A stretch of DNA of 64,000 nt from Bog-473 sp963788585 (lineage in GTDB: Bacteria; Actinomycetota; Acidimicrobiia; Acidimicrobiales; RAAP-2): contig CAWBHA010000006.1 in NCBI GenBank assembly GCA_963788585.1, positions 459,062 to 523,061 on the forward strand, written 5' to 3'. This document shows, one piece after another, positions 9,379 through 19,180 of this stretch (the first letter of the stretch is position 1; the number at the start of each line of letters is the position of its first letter). The notes beneath the pieces are model-generated. The model searched no databases, was not told the origin of the DNA, and was given only the letters and a program-made list of their open reading frames with translations. The position numbers were made by a program, and so were the translations under genes.

Positions 9379-10504
9379 GTGCACAACGATCTCTGCGAAC
9401 GCCTCGGCATCGAGTTCCCGATCTTCGCCTTCACCCACTGCCGAGACGTGGCGGCCGCCGTGTCGAACGCCGGCGGGATGGGCGTGCTCGGTGCCGTCGG
9501 CTTCAGTGCGGACGAGCTCGAGGTCGAACTGTCCTGGCTCGACGAGCACGTCGGCGACAACCCCTACGGCGTCGACATCGTGATACCCGGCAAGTACGAG
9601 GGCATGGACGAGATCGACCCGGTCAAGCTCGAAGCCGAGCTGCGGGCGATGATCCCCGAGGAGCACCGGACCTTCGCCAAGAAGATCCTCGCCGACCACG
9701 GCGTGCCCGAGCTCGACAGCGGGCCTCGGCGCGAGCTGCTCGGCTGGACGGCCGCCACCGCGGCCCCGCTGGTCGAGGTCATCCTGCGCCACCCCAAGGT
9801 CAAGCTCGTGGCCAACGCGCTCGGCACGCCCCCCGACGACGTCATCGCCCAGGTGCACGACCACGGGATGCTCATGGCGGCGCTGGCCGGCTCGGTCAAG
9901 CACGCGCTGAACCACAAGCGCGGCGGGCGTCGACATCGTGATCTGCCAGGGCTCAGAAGGCGGGGGCCACACCGGCGACGTCGGGTCGATCGTGCTGTGG
10001 CCCGAGGTCATCGACGCGGTGGCGCCGCTGCCCGTGCTGGCGGCGGGCGGCATCGGGTCGGGCCGCCAGATGGCCGCCGCCATGGTGATGGGCGCGTCCG
10101 GCGTCTGGACCGGGTCGCTCTGGCTGACCGTCGAGGAGGCCGACGTGCCGCCCAAGCAGATGGAGTCGTACCTGAAGGCGACGTCGCGGGACACGGTGCG
10201 GTCGCGCTCGTTCACCGGCAAGCCCTGCCGCCTGCTCAAGAACGACTGGACCGACGCCTGGGAGGCGCCGGGCAACCCGAAGCCGCTCGGCATGCCGCTC
10301 CAGATGATGGTCGCCATCGAGTGTGTGTCGCGGGGCCACGCCTATCCCGAGGAGGCACGGGACGTGAACTTCAACCCGTGCGGCCAGATCATCGGGCGAG
10401 CGACGCAGGTGCGCCGCACGAAGGACGTGGTGCTGGGGATGGTCGAGGAGTACATCGAGGCGACCGAACGGCTGCAGCTGGTGAACGAGGGCGCGACGAC
10501 CTGA
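9379..10504 (+). CDS. Nitronate monooxygenase / 2-nitropropane dioxygenase family flavoprotein (one frame change near 9922)
   Basis: About 375 residues form an FMN-binding TIM barrel. The N-terminal part reads LGIEFPIFAFTHCRDVAAAV and AGGMGVLGAVGFS. After the break come the FMN-phosphate and active-site blocks CQGSEGGGHTGDVGS and LPVLAAGGIGSGRQMAAAMV, then MGASGVWTGSLWL. The first frame runs to HALNHK at about 9917, and the second resumes as AGVDIVICQG. The GTG at 9379 follows the purine-rich GATGAGGAGG. Family members oxidise nitronates or act as flavin reductases on CoA intermediates, and the substrate is not evident here. The KstR-like site upstream hints at a role in lipid or steroid breakdown, which is inference. 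Confidence 0.87.
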
Positions 10505-10613
10505 CCGACGGGGTTCCACGCGGAAAGCCTCCGGCGACGCCACGCGGGGTGGCAGGATCGACTCCGTGCTGCGCCAAGACCTCGGACCTCAGGCCGTGTT
10601 CGGAAGGAGCGAC

Positions 10614-11122
10614 GTGGCGCTGCCCCGGCGTGTCGTCGGGGTGCCCGCTACGGCCTCGCTCTCGGCACGATCACCCTCTTGTTGACCGTGCCAGCCTGCA
10701 GCTCCCCGACGTCCACAACTCGGGTGACGTCCACGTCCACGTCCACGTCCGCACCGACGTCCACGTCCGCACCCTCCTCGGTCACCTTTGCGCAAGGCTC
10801 CGGCGCCGAGGTCGCCGCCTGCGAATCCGATGCCAAGACCCTCGAGACGGCACTCGACGCCTACATGGCCGAGAAGGGCGCCTATCCGTCACCGCCGGCA
10901 CCCTGGAGCGCCGCGACGTACGCCACCAATTTCGCGCCGTTGACGGCCGGTGGTGGTGGAGGCCCCTTCCTCCCCGGCCCCCCGTCAACGAAGTTCTACG
11001 TGATCGAGTATGACGCGTCAGGCCACGTCTGGATCGCCCCACCGGGTGCCTACGGCGCGACGTACAACCCCGCCCAGAGCTTCGATGCGAACGAGGACGT
11101 CTGCTTGCCCGCGGTCGGATAA
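10614..11122 (+). CDS. Secreted lipoprotein with pseudopilin-like segment, unknown function (frame change near 10640)
   Basis: A good ribosome binding site (GGAAGGAG) precedes GTG 10614, which opens VALPRRVVG. After a frame change near a GGGG run at about 10640, the text continues ARYGLALGTITLLLTVPACS. This gives a twin-basic head, a hydrophobic core and a VPAC lipobox, so the protein should be a lipoprotein. A Thr/Ser-rich linker follows, coded by repeated GTCCAC units (about 10720-10780). ESDAKTLETALDAYMAEKGAYP then resembles the start of the soluble part of type II pseudopilins (GspG-like), and a Gly/Pro-rich region ends the protein. Without the reconstruction only a TTG start at 10679 is available. 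The function is unknown. Confidence 0.6.
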
Positions 11123-11171
11123 CCACGGCGGATGGACCTGCTCCATCGTGGACCCGTTCGGGACGCCGACA

Positions 11172-11333
11172 ATGTGGTTCTGGCAGTGCGTGCTCGTCAC
11201 GTGGGGCCTGGTGCTGGCGGGGGCCCCGCTGGCCGGCGCCCTGACGCGCCCCGTCGCAGCGCCGAACGCGCCCCCCTCCGTCCGGCCGGGGATACCCCGC
11301 TTCGCCAGGCCGGATCCCGTACCAAACCACTGA
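11172..11333 (+). CDS. Possible 53-residue membrane peptide
   Basis: In the 267-base gap after the lipoprotein gene, ATG 11172 opens a short frame, MWFWQCVLVTWGLVLAGAPL followed by a Pro-rich tail, with one clear hydrophobic segment. There is no strong ribosome binding site and I know no homologue, so it may be a chance frame. Nothing else is recognisable between 11123 and 11389. Confidence 0.2.
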   Translation: MWFWQCVLVTWGLVLAGAPLAGALTRPVAAPNAPPSVRPGIPRFARPDPVPNH

Positions 11334-11389
11334 GATTCATCGGACACGCGGGCGTCGGCGCCGGCGGGTGACGACCTAAGGTCGGCCGC

Positions 11390-12056
11390 ATGGAACTGCA
11401 CGAGGCTCTGTATACGACGCCGCGCCATGCGCAGGGTCCGTCCGGATCCGATCCCCCTCGACGTCCAGGCCCGCATCCTCGATGCGGCCGTGCATGCCCC
11501 GTCCGGCGGCAACCAGCAGAACTGGCGCTTCCTCCTGCTCGACGACCCGGCGAAGAAGGCGGCCCTGGCCCCGCTGTACCAGCACGCCATGGGCGAGCTG
11601 TGGAAGACCATCTACAAGGCCCAGATCGACGCCGCCCACGCCGACCCCGACGCCCCGGAATCCGTCCAGGTCCTGAAGGTCCAGCGCTCGGCCCAGTGGC
11701 TGGCCGACCACTTCGAGGACGTCCCGCTCTACCTGTTCCCGTTCAGCCAGCACGACCCGACGGGCGGCTCCATCTATCCGGCGGTGTGGAGCGCGATGCT
11801 GGCCGCCCGGGCCGAGGGCGTCGGCAGCTGCCTCACCGCGCTGCTGCAGTTCTTCCACCCGAACGAGACGTTCGAGATCCTCGGCGTGCCCGCCGACGAG
11901 GGCTGGATCCTCTCGGGCACCGTCAGCTTCGGCTACCCCACCGGCACCTGGGGCGTCGGCACCCGGCGCCCGGTGCAGGACGTCTCGCACCGCAACACGT
12001 GGGGCGACCCCGTCGGCTTCGAGGTGCACGAACCCCTGTGGCCCGGCCCCGGCTGA
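11390..12056 (+). CDS. Nitroreductase family flavoprotein (frame change near 11418)
   Basis: About 222 residues. These FMN enzymes reduce nitro compounds, quinones or related substrates with NAD(P)H. The expected opening MELHEALYTTRAMRRVRPDP appears only if one extra C at about 11418 is ignored. MELHEALYTT is in the frame of ATG 11390, and MRRVRPDPIPLDVQ is in the next. The FMN-binding Ser/Asn block is AAVHAPSGGNQQNWRF, and the dimer-domain block AARAEGVGSCLTALL and ILSGTVSFGYPTG follow. TAAGGT at 11377-11382 sits 7 bases before the ATG with no ribosome binding site, suggesting a leaderless message. The stop overlaps the next start (TGATG at 12054-12058). Confidence 0.85.
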
Positions 12057-13897
12057 TGCCGACGCCCGTCACGGCGTCCTTCGCCGGCACCGTGTTGCGC
12101 GTCGAGATCGCCCCGGGCGACCACGTCCCCGCCGGCGCCGTCCTCGTCGTGCTCGAGTCGATGAAGATGGAGCATCTGGTCGAGGCCGCCACGTCGGGCC
12201 GCATCGACTCGGTCGCGGTGGCACCCGGCGCCACCGTGCAGGACCGGCGACGTCCTCTTCTCGATGACCGAGACCGCAGACCGATCCCGTCCCCGTCCCC
12301 CGTCCCGGGTTCCGCCACGGCCCCGCGACGATCGTCCGTCCCGAGCTGGCCGAGCTCCGGGCGCGCGTCGCCGGCACGCTCGACGCCGGCCGGCCCGCGG
12401 CGACGGAGCGCCGCCACGCGTCGGGCCGGCGCACGGCGCGCGAGAACGTCGAGGACCTCTGCGACCCCGGCAGCTTCGAGGAGTACGGAGGGCTGGTCAT
12501 CGCCGCCCAACGGGCGCGCCGGAGCACGGAGGACCTCGTGGCCAACACGCCGGCCGACGGCCTCGTCGCCGGGATCGGACGGGTCAACGGTGATCTCTTT
12601 ACTCCAGAACGGTCGCGCTGCGCCGTGTTGTCGTACGACTACTCCGTCCTCGCCGGCACCCAGGGCCAGATGAACCACAAGAAGAAGGACCGTCTCTTCG
12701 GGCTCGTCGAGCGGCTGCGCCTGCCCGTCGTGCTCTTCGCCGAGGGCGGCGGCGGCCGGCCCGGCGACACCGACACCGCCGCGGTCACCGGCCTCGACAC
12801 CGAGGCCTTCGCGCGCTTCGGCGCGCTGAGCGGCCGGGTGCCCCTCGTCGGCGTCGTCTCGGGACGTTGCTTCGCCGGCAACGCCGCGCTCCTCGGATGC
12901 TGCCACGTCATCATCGCCACCCCCGACGCCACCATCGGCATGGGTGGGCCCGCCATGATCGAGGGCGGCGGGCTCGGCGTCTTCGCCCCGGAGGACGTCG
13001 GCCCGGTCTCGGTGCAGGTGCCGAACGGGGTGGTCGATGTCCTCCGCACCGATGAGAAGGACGCCGTCGAGGCGGGCCGCCAGTGCCTGTCGTACTTCCA
13101 GGGCGACGTGACCGCTTGGACGGCGCCGAACCAGGAGCAGCTCCGGGACGTCGTGCCCCCGGACCGCCGGCGCGTCTACGACGTGCGCCGGGCCATCGAG
13201 GTGCTGGCGGACGAGGGGTCGGTGCTCGAGCTGCGGCCGTCGTTCGCCCCGGGCATGGTCACGGCGTTGGCCCGGGTCGAGGGGCGCCCGATCGGGGTCG
13301 TGGCGAACGACCCGCAGCACCTGGCCGGGGCGATCGACGCGGCGAACGCCGACAAGGCCGCCCGCTTCATGCAGCTGTGCGAGGCGTTCGCCCTGCCGCT
13401 CCTCTTCCTGTGCGACACGCCGGGGTTCATGGTCGGGCCGCAGGCGGAGGAGGCGGCGCTGGTCCGCCACGTCAGCCGGATGTTCGTCGTCGGCGCGTCG
13501 CTGACCGTGCCGTTCGCCACCGTCGTCCTGCGCAAGGGCTACGGCCTCGGCGCGCAGGCCATGGCGGGGGGAGGCTTCCACCAGCCGCTCTTCACGGTGG
13601 CCTGGCCCACCGGTGAGCTGGGCGGCATGGGGCTCGAGGGCGCGGTGCGGCTGGGCTTCCGGCGCGAGCTCGACGCGTATCGAGGACCCGGGCGAGCGAG
13701 AGGCCGCCTTCGCCGCCATGGTGTTCCGGGCCTACGAGCACGGCAAGGCGTTGCACGTGGCCGAGCACTTCGAGATCGACGACGTGATCGACCCGGCGGT
13801 CACCCGGGCGCGCTTCGTGCACGCCCTCGATGCGTCCGGCCCCCGCACGCACTGGTCGTCGGAACGACCGCGCCGTCCCTTCGTCGACACGTGGTGA
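12056..13897 (+). CDS. Biotin carrier domain fused to acyl-CoA carboxyltransferase (three frame changes)
   Basis: The N-terminus (about 75 residues) is a biotinyl domain with the biotin-accepting lysine in VVLESMKMEHLVEAA. The rest is a crotonase-fold carboxyltransferase: LVANTPADGLVAGIGRVNG, VLSYDYSVLAGTQGQMNHKK, RCFAGNAALLGCCHVIIATP, LFLCDTPGFMVGPQAEEAA, then a C-terminal FEIDDVIDPAVTRARFVHAL. It would transfer a carboxyl group from carboxybiotin to an acyl-CoA. Breaks near 12243, 12282 and 13680 separate the pieces. The two linker breaks leave open whether carrier and transferase are one chain (as drawn) or two coupled genes with a second start at ATG 12264. No biotin carboxylase gene is nearby. 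It is coupled to the nitroreductase by TGATG. Confidence 0.8.
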
Positions 13898-13922
13898 TGG
13901 CCGCGGACAGAGGAGGGACGTC

Positions 13923-16391
13923 ATGACGGGATCGGGATCAGTCGGCGGGGACCGGACGGCGGAGCTCATCGACGCGATGACGCTCGATGAGAAGGCGTCC
14001 CTCACCGCCGGCGCCAACCTGTGGTACCTGCCGCCGGTCGAGCGCCTGGGCATCCCCGCGCTCAAGGTGTCCGACGGCCCCTCGGGCGTCCGGGGCGACA
14101 GCCTCGTCGGCCGCCGGTCCCTGTCGCTGCCGTGCGGCATGGCCGTCGGCTCGACGTGGAACCCCGACCTGGTCGGGCGCCTCGGCGCGGTCCTCGCCGC
14201 CGAGGCCCGCGCCAAGAACGTCAACGTCCTCCTCGGCCCGACGGTCTGCATCGTCCGCACGCCGCTGGCCGGCCGCACCTTCGAGTCGTTCTCCGAGGAC
14301 CCGCTGCTCACCGCCCGCCTCGCCGTCGCCTACGTGCGGGGCGTGCAGGACGGCGGGGTCGCCTGCTGCATCAAGCACTACGCGTGCAACGACCAGGAGC
14401 ACGAGCGGATGACGATCAGCGCGGAGGTCGAAGAGCGTGCCCTCCGGGAGATCCACCTCGTCGCCTTCGAACACGCCGTACAGGAGGCCGGCGTCTGGGC
14501 CGTGATGACCGCCTACAACAAGGTGAACGGCACCTACTGCTGCGAGCAGCCGGACCTGCTCGGCTCGATCCTGCGCGACGAGTGGGGCTTCGACGGGCTC
14601 GTCGTATCGGACTGGTTCGGCACGCACTCGACGGCGCCGGCCGCCCTGGCCGGCCTGGACCTCGAGATGCCCGGCCCCTCCGCCTGGTTCGGTCCCACCC
14701 TCGCCGCCGCCGTCCGTGACGGCCTCGTCGACGAGTCGGTCGTGGACGAGAAGGTGCGGCACGTCCTGCGGCTCATGGAACGCGTCGGGATCCTCGACGC
14801 CGACCGTGCCACGTCGCCCGACGAGCTCGAGGAGGACGACCCCGGCCGGCGGGCCGTGGCGCGCCAGGTCGCCGCCGAGGGGACGGTGCTCCTCGTGAAC
14901 GACGGCATCCTGCCCCTCGACCCGGCGGCCGTCTCGAGCGTGGCCGTGATCGGCCCGAACGCCCGCCAGCTCGCCATGGGTGGCGGCAGCTCGGAGGTGA
15001 CGCCGCACCGCCGGCGCAGCGTGGCCGACGCGCTGGCCGAGCGGCTGCCGGACACATCGGTGACGTGGGAGGTGGGCTGCCGCATCGAGCGCGGCTTGCC
15101 GCCGATCGACATGAGGCTCGTGGGCGCGGGGTTCATGCTCGAGTACTTCGACAGTCCGGAACAGCCGACGGACTCCTCCGCCCCCGTCGAGGCGGGGATG
15201 GCCAACGCGGCGCGGATCCTGTGGCTCGGGCCGCCCCGGCCCGGTCTGGCGGTCGGCCGGTGCGCGGTGCGGGTCAGGGGCAGCTTCACGCCGGACGTGT
15301 CGGGCGCCTGGCGGCTCGGGCTCGAGAGCGCGGGGCGCTCACTGCTGCGGCTCGACGGCGCCGTGGTCGTCGACAACAGCGACCCGACGCGTGGGCCGGG
15401 GTTCTACGGTGCGGGCAGCGAACCGGTCGAGGTGACCGTCGACCTGGCGGCCGGCCACACCTACGAGCTCGCCGTCGACCTGTGGCCGCGGTCGAGCACG
15501 ACCCCCATCCTCGGGGTACGTATCGGCGCGTCGCCACCCGACCCCGGCGACGAGTTCGAACGGGCCGTCCGTGCCGCCGCCGAGGCCGACGTCGCCGTGA
15601 TGGTCGTGGGCTCCAACGGCGAGTGGGAGTCGGAGGGGCACGACCGTCCCGACCTGTCACTGCCCGGGCGCCAGCGGGAGCTGGTCGAAGCCGTCCTCGA
15701 CGCCAACCCGTCGACGATCGTCGTGATCAATGCGGGCTCACCCGTCGACATGGCGTGGGCCGAGCGGGCCGGCGCCGTCCTCGTGGTCTGGTATCCCGGT
15801 GAAGAGGGCGCCGACGCGCTGGCCGACATCCTCACCGGTGCCGCCGAACCGACGGGCCGGCTGCCCGTGACCTTCCCGGCCCGGGTGGAGGACGGACCGG
15901 CGGGCCTCGGCATGGAGGGCGAGCGCTATCCAGGCGTGGAGGGCCGGGTCGTCTACGGCGAGGGCGTGTTGGTCGGCTACCGCTTCTTCGAGACGGCGCG
16001 CCTTGCTCCGCTCTTCCCCTTCGGGCACGGCCTCTCCTACGGTGACTTCGTCTACGAGGACGTCGAAGCCGACGGCGACCACGTCACCGTGCGCCTGGTC
16101 AACAAGGGCCGCCGCCCGGGCACCGAGGTCGTCCAGGTCTATGTCCGCTCCATCGAGGCGCGGGTACGCCGGCCCGACCGCGAGCTGGCGGCGTTCGCCA
16201 AGGTGCACGTCGACGCGGGCGGGGAGGAGACGGTGCGGATCGATCTGGGCGCTCCCGCGTTTCGCTATTGGGACGTCGACACCCATCGATGGCGGTCCGA
16301 TCCCGGCCGCTACGAACTGCTCGTCGGGGCGTCCTCCCGTGACATCCGGGCGAGCCGCGAGGTCACCTGGGAGGGCGAGCCGACGACATGA
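13923..16391 (+). CDS. Glycoside hydrolase family 3 beta-glucosidase-like, with PA14 insertion
   Basis: This intact 822-residue enzyme starts at the ATG behind AGAGGAGGGACGTC. It hydrolyses non-reducing beta-glycosides. The TIM-barrel part has KVSDGPSGVRG, CIKHYACNDQE and the nucleophile Asp230 in LVVSDWFGTHS. The second alpha/beta domain has GSNGEWESEGHDRPDLSLPG, where Glu569 or Glu571 is the likely acid/base. A PA14-like carbohydrate-binding segment (about residues 395-530, GSFTPDVSGAWRLGLESAGR) splits it, and a fibronectin III-like domain ends it. There is no signal peptide, so it should act in the cytosol on imported glycosides. Its last bases overlap the MFS gene start (ATGA), so the two are coupled. 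Confidence 0.93.
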   Translation: MTGSGSVGGDRTAELIDAMTLDEKASLTAGANLWYLPPVERLGIPALKVSDGPSGVRGDSLVGRRSLSLPCGMAVGSTWNPDLVGRLGAVLAAEARAKNVNVLLGPTVCIVRTPLAGRTFESFSEDPLLTARLAVAYVRGVQDGGVACCIKHYACNDQEHERMTISAEVEERALREIHLVAFEHAVQEAGVWAVMTAYNKVNGTYCCEQPDLLGSILRDEWGFDGLVVSDWFGTHSTAPAALAGLDLEMPGPSAWFGPTLAAAVRDGLVDESVVDEKVRHVLRLMERVGILDADRATSPDELEEDDPGRRAVARQVAAEGTVLLVNDGILPLDPAAVSSVAVIGPNARQLAMGGGSSEVTPHRRRSVADALAERLPDTSVTWEVGCRIERGLPPIDMRLVGAGFMLEYFDSPEQPTDSSAPVEAGMANAARILWLGPPRPGLAVGRCAVRVRGSFTPDVSGAWRLGLESAGRSLLRLDGAVVVDNSDPTRGPGFYGAGSEPVEVTVDLAAGHTYELAVDLWPRSSTTPILGVRIGASPPDPGDEFERAVRAAAEADVAVMVVGSNGEWESEGHDRPDLSLPGRQRELVEAVLDANPSTIVVINAGSPVDMAWAERAGAVLVVWYPGEEGADALADILTGAAEPTGRLPVTFPARVEDGPAGLGMEGERYPGVEGRVVYGEGVLVGYRFFETARLAPLFPFGHGLSYGDFVYEDVEADGDHVTVRLVNKGRRPGTEVVQVYVRSIEARVRRPDRELAAFAKVHVDAGGEETVRIDLGAPAFRYWDVDTHRWRSDPGRYELLVGASSRDIRASREVTWEGEPTT

Positions 16392-17935
16392 CCGACGGCG
16401 ACCAGTCCGGCGCGGGGACACGGACGCGCGAGACGGCGCGCCCATGGACGCTGACCTGGGACCGCCTGCTCGTCGAACCACGACGCCCCCAGGCCATACG
16501 CGAACGGCCGGACGCCCATTGGTTCGCCGTCGCCGCGGTCTGCGTCGGCGCGTTCATGGGCCAGCTCGATGCGTCCATCGTCACCGTCGCGCTGCCGACC
16601 CTGCAACGGACCTTCGACGTGTCGGTCGGCGCCGTGACCTGGGTCGGCCTCTCCTACCTGTTGGTCCTGGTCGCGACCGTGACCGCCGTCGGACGGTTCG
16701 CGGACATGTGGGGTCGCAAACTCCTCTACGTCTACGGCTTCGTCATCTTCACCTTCGCTTCCGTCTTGTGCGGGCTGGCACCCGGGCTGGGGGCGTTGTG
16801 CGGCTTCCGGGCGCTCCAGGCGGTGGGAGCTGCCATGCTGCAGGCCAACAGCCTGGCCATCATCGTGTTGGTCGTGCCGGGCCGAGCGCTCGGCCGAGCC
16901 ATCGGGCTCCAGGGCGCGGCGCAGGCCCTCGGGCTCGCATTGGGCCCGTCCGTCGGCGGGCTGCTCCTGGCCGCAGGTGGGTGGCGTCTCATCTTCTTCG
17001 TCAATATTCCCTTCGGGGTGTTCGGCGCGGTGGCGGCCATCCTGCTGGTGCCCCGGAGCCGCGACCTCATGGCCCGCGTGCGCTTCGACTGGACGGGCCT
17101 CGGCATCTTCTTTCCCGCCGTGGCGGCCCTTCTCTCGGCCATCACGTTCGGCGCGGAGCAAGGGTGGAGCTCGGCGGTGATCGTCGGCCTCTTCGTCGCC
17201 GCGGCGGTCCTGGTCGTGCTGTTCGTCTGGCACGAACGCAGGGATCGCGACCCGATGCTCGACCTGCGGCTGTTCCGGAGCGCCCAGTTCTCCACGGGGA
17301 TCATCAGCGGAGTCGGCTCGTACCTCGTCATGTTCGGCGTGCTGCTGTTGGTCCCCTTCTATCTCGAACGGGGCGAGGGCTTCGGGTCCGCCCGCTCGGG
17401 CCTCGAGCTCATGGCGATGCCGCTCGCCTTCGGCGCGATCGCCCCGTTCGCCGGCCGCCTGGCCGACCGGGTGGGCGCGCGTCCCCTGACGTCGGGCGGG
17501 ATGGCGATCGTGGCCGCCGCGCTGCTGCTCCTCGGCGCCCTCGACCCGTCCACCAATGGGTTCCTGATCCTGTTGGCCGCGGTCGGGGTCGGCATGGGCT
17601 TGTTCACCTCGCCCAACAACGCATCGATCATGGGCGCCGCGCCCGGGCACCAGGCCGGCATGGCCTCGGGCGTCCTCAACATGACCCGGGGCACCGGCAC
17701 GGCACTGGGGCTGGCGTTGACCGGCAGCATCTTCGTCGTGGCCGGCGGCGATTCCGGTGGCGCGGCCGCCGCGCAACAGGCCTTCAGCACGACCGCGTAC
17801 GTGCTGGCCGCCATCGCGGCCGCCGCCGGTCTCGTCTCGGCGCTCCGGGCGAACGGCGCCCTCGCGCGACGCCAGCCTGGCCTCCGTCGAATAACGCGCG
17901 CTCGGCGGACGGGCCGCCGACCGTTCCTCTCCTGA
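16388..17935 (+). CDS. MFS transporter, DHA2 (EmrB/QacA) family
   Basis: This 515-residue intact protein has about 14 hydrophobic segments after a 50-residue cytosolic head. The family block near helix 1 reads GQLDASIVTVALPTLQRTF, and the loop 2-3 motif is GRFADMWGRKLLYVYG. Helix 5 carries GLALGPSVGGLLLAAGGWR (motif C), the antiporter signature. Members use the proton gradient to export drugs, lipids or metabolites. The ATG overlaps the stop of the GH3 gene, so co-expression is likely. It might therefore move a glycoside or glycolipid rather than a drug, although that is inference from position only. Confidence 0.9.
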   Translation: MTDGDQSGAGTRTRETARPWTLTWDRLLVEPRRPQAIRERPDAHWFAVAAVCVGAFMGQLDASIVTVALPTLQRTFDVSVGAVTWVGLSYLLVLVATVTAVGRFADMWGRKLLYVYGFVIFTFASVLCGLAPGLGALCGFRALQAVGAAMLQANSLAIIVLVVPGRALGRAIGLQGAAQALGLALGPSVGGLLLAAGGWRLIFFVNIPFGVFGAVAAILLVPRSRDLMARVRFDWTGLGIFFPAVAALLSAITFGAEQGWSSAVIVGLFVAAAVLVVLFVWHERRDRDPMLDLRLFRSAQFSTGIISGVGSYLVMFGVLLLVPFYLERGEGFGSARSGLELMAMPLAFGAIAPFAGRLADRVGARPLTSGGMAIVAAALLLLGALDPSTNGFLILLAAVGVGMGLFTSPNNASIMGAAPGHQAGMASGVLNMTRGTGTALGLALTGSIFVVAGGDSGGAAAAQQAFSTTAYVLAAIAAAAGLVSALRANGALARRQPGLRRITRARRTGRRPFLS

Positions 17936-17985
17936 TGCCGTCCTCCTCGACCCTGCCGGGCACCGCATCCCCCGGGCCGGTCCAC

Positions 17986-19124
17986 ATGACCAACGAGTCG
18001 CTGCTGGCGCTGGTCGCCGAGAAATTCCGGGAGCGTGCCGCCCTGGAGGGAACGATCAGCGAACTGCTCGGGGAGCTCGGGCGCCGCGAGGCGTTCCGGG
18101 ACGAGGGCGCGACGTCACTGGAGGCGTGGATCGTGGCGCGGTGCCATGCGTCGGTGCCGACAGCGCGGGCATTCGCCCAGGTCGCGACGCAGCTTTGGGA
18201 CCTGCCGCACCTCTCCGCCGGACTGCGAGACGGTGCCATCTCGTTCGACCAGGTGCGAGCGGTCGTGGACACGGCGGCGCCGGAGACCGACGCCGAGTAC
18301 CGCGCCCGCGCCGACGAATGCTCGGTGCGCGAGCTGGCCGAGCTCGCCCGGGTCAGTGGCCAAAGCCACTCCGAGACTTCGGCGCGGGCCGAGAAGGAGT
18401 TCGAGGACCGGTCGCTCCGCTTCAACGACACGTTCCGCACCGTCACGGCGCAACTCCCGGCGGAGGCCTACACGGAGGTCCGGACCTGCCTCGAGGGCCG
18501 GGCCAGGACGCTCCCTTCCGACGGCGAGACGCGGTGGGACCAGAGGTTGTGCGACGCCCTGCTCCTGACGATCCGCTCCACCGTGCGCAGCGTGCACACA
18601 CCGTATTTCGTGGTGGCGCACGTGCCGATCGAGACGCTGCTCGAAGAGTCGTCCGAGCTGGCCGGCGAGCTCGAAAGTGGCGGGTTGTTGAGCACCGACG
18701 TGGTGCGGCGGATCGCCTGCGATGCCACGATCGCCGTCGCGGTCGACGACGACGTCGGGCACACGATGTACGAGGGCCGGGCCACCCGAGACCCGACCGA
18801 CGTCCAGCGGCGCGAGGTGATGCGCCGAGACCGGCACTGCCGCTTCCCGGGTTGCGCCAACGTCACCTTCACCAATGTGCACCACCTCGATCCGTGGATC
18901 CCCGCGGCCGAACCGACATCGACAACCTCGTCCTCCTGTGCGTCCATCATCATCACCGCGTCCACAGCCGCCAATGGGCGCTCTCCGGCGACGCCAACGG
19001 CGAGCTGACCTTCGTCGGGCCAACCGGCCGGGCAATGGCGTCGCAGCCGTCGCCGATGTGGACCGCCGTGACGGGTCCGGCGGCGAGAAGGGCGGCGAGC
19101 CGCCCAGAGCCGGGGACCGGGTAG
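17986..19124 (+). CDS. DUF222 / HNH endonuclease domain protein (13E12-like; frame change near 18903)
   Basis: About 379 residues. The N-terminal two thirds is the DUF222 helical domain (FRERAALEGTISELLGELGR, LWDLPHLSAGLRDGAISFDQ). The C-terminus is an HNH nuclease, with RRDRHCRFPGCANVTFTNVHHLDPW, then, after a frame change near 18903, TDIDNLVLLCVHHHHRVHSR. The His-His, Asn and final His residues of the HNH metal site are all present once the frame is restored. This family is very abundant in actinobacterial genomes, and its biological role is poorly known. ATG 17986 is chosen, but ATG 17935, which overlaps the MFS stop as TGATG, is in frame and also possible. Confidence 0.85.
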
Positions 19125-19180
19125 CGCAGGACCGTGTCGGGGCGGGGTCGTCCTCTGGTGTCTCCCGTACCATGTCCCGC

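Noticed and set aside
16003..19008. Plus-strand frame of 1001 codons over the end of GH3, the MFS gene and the DUF222 gene
   Set aside because: The first 640 codons are a shadow of other genes. Only the part from 17935 or 17986 shows protein family text.
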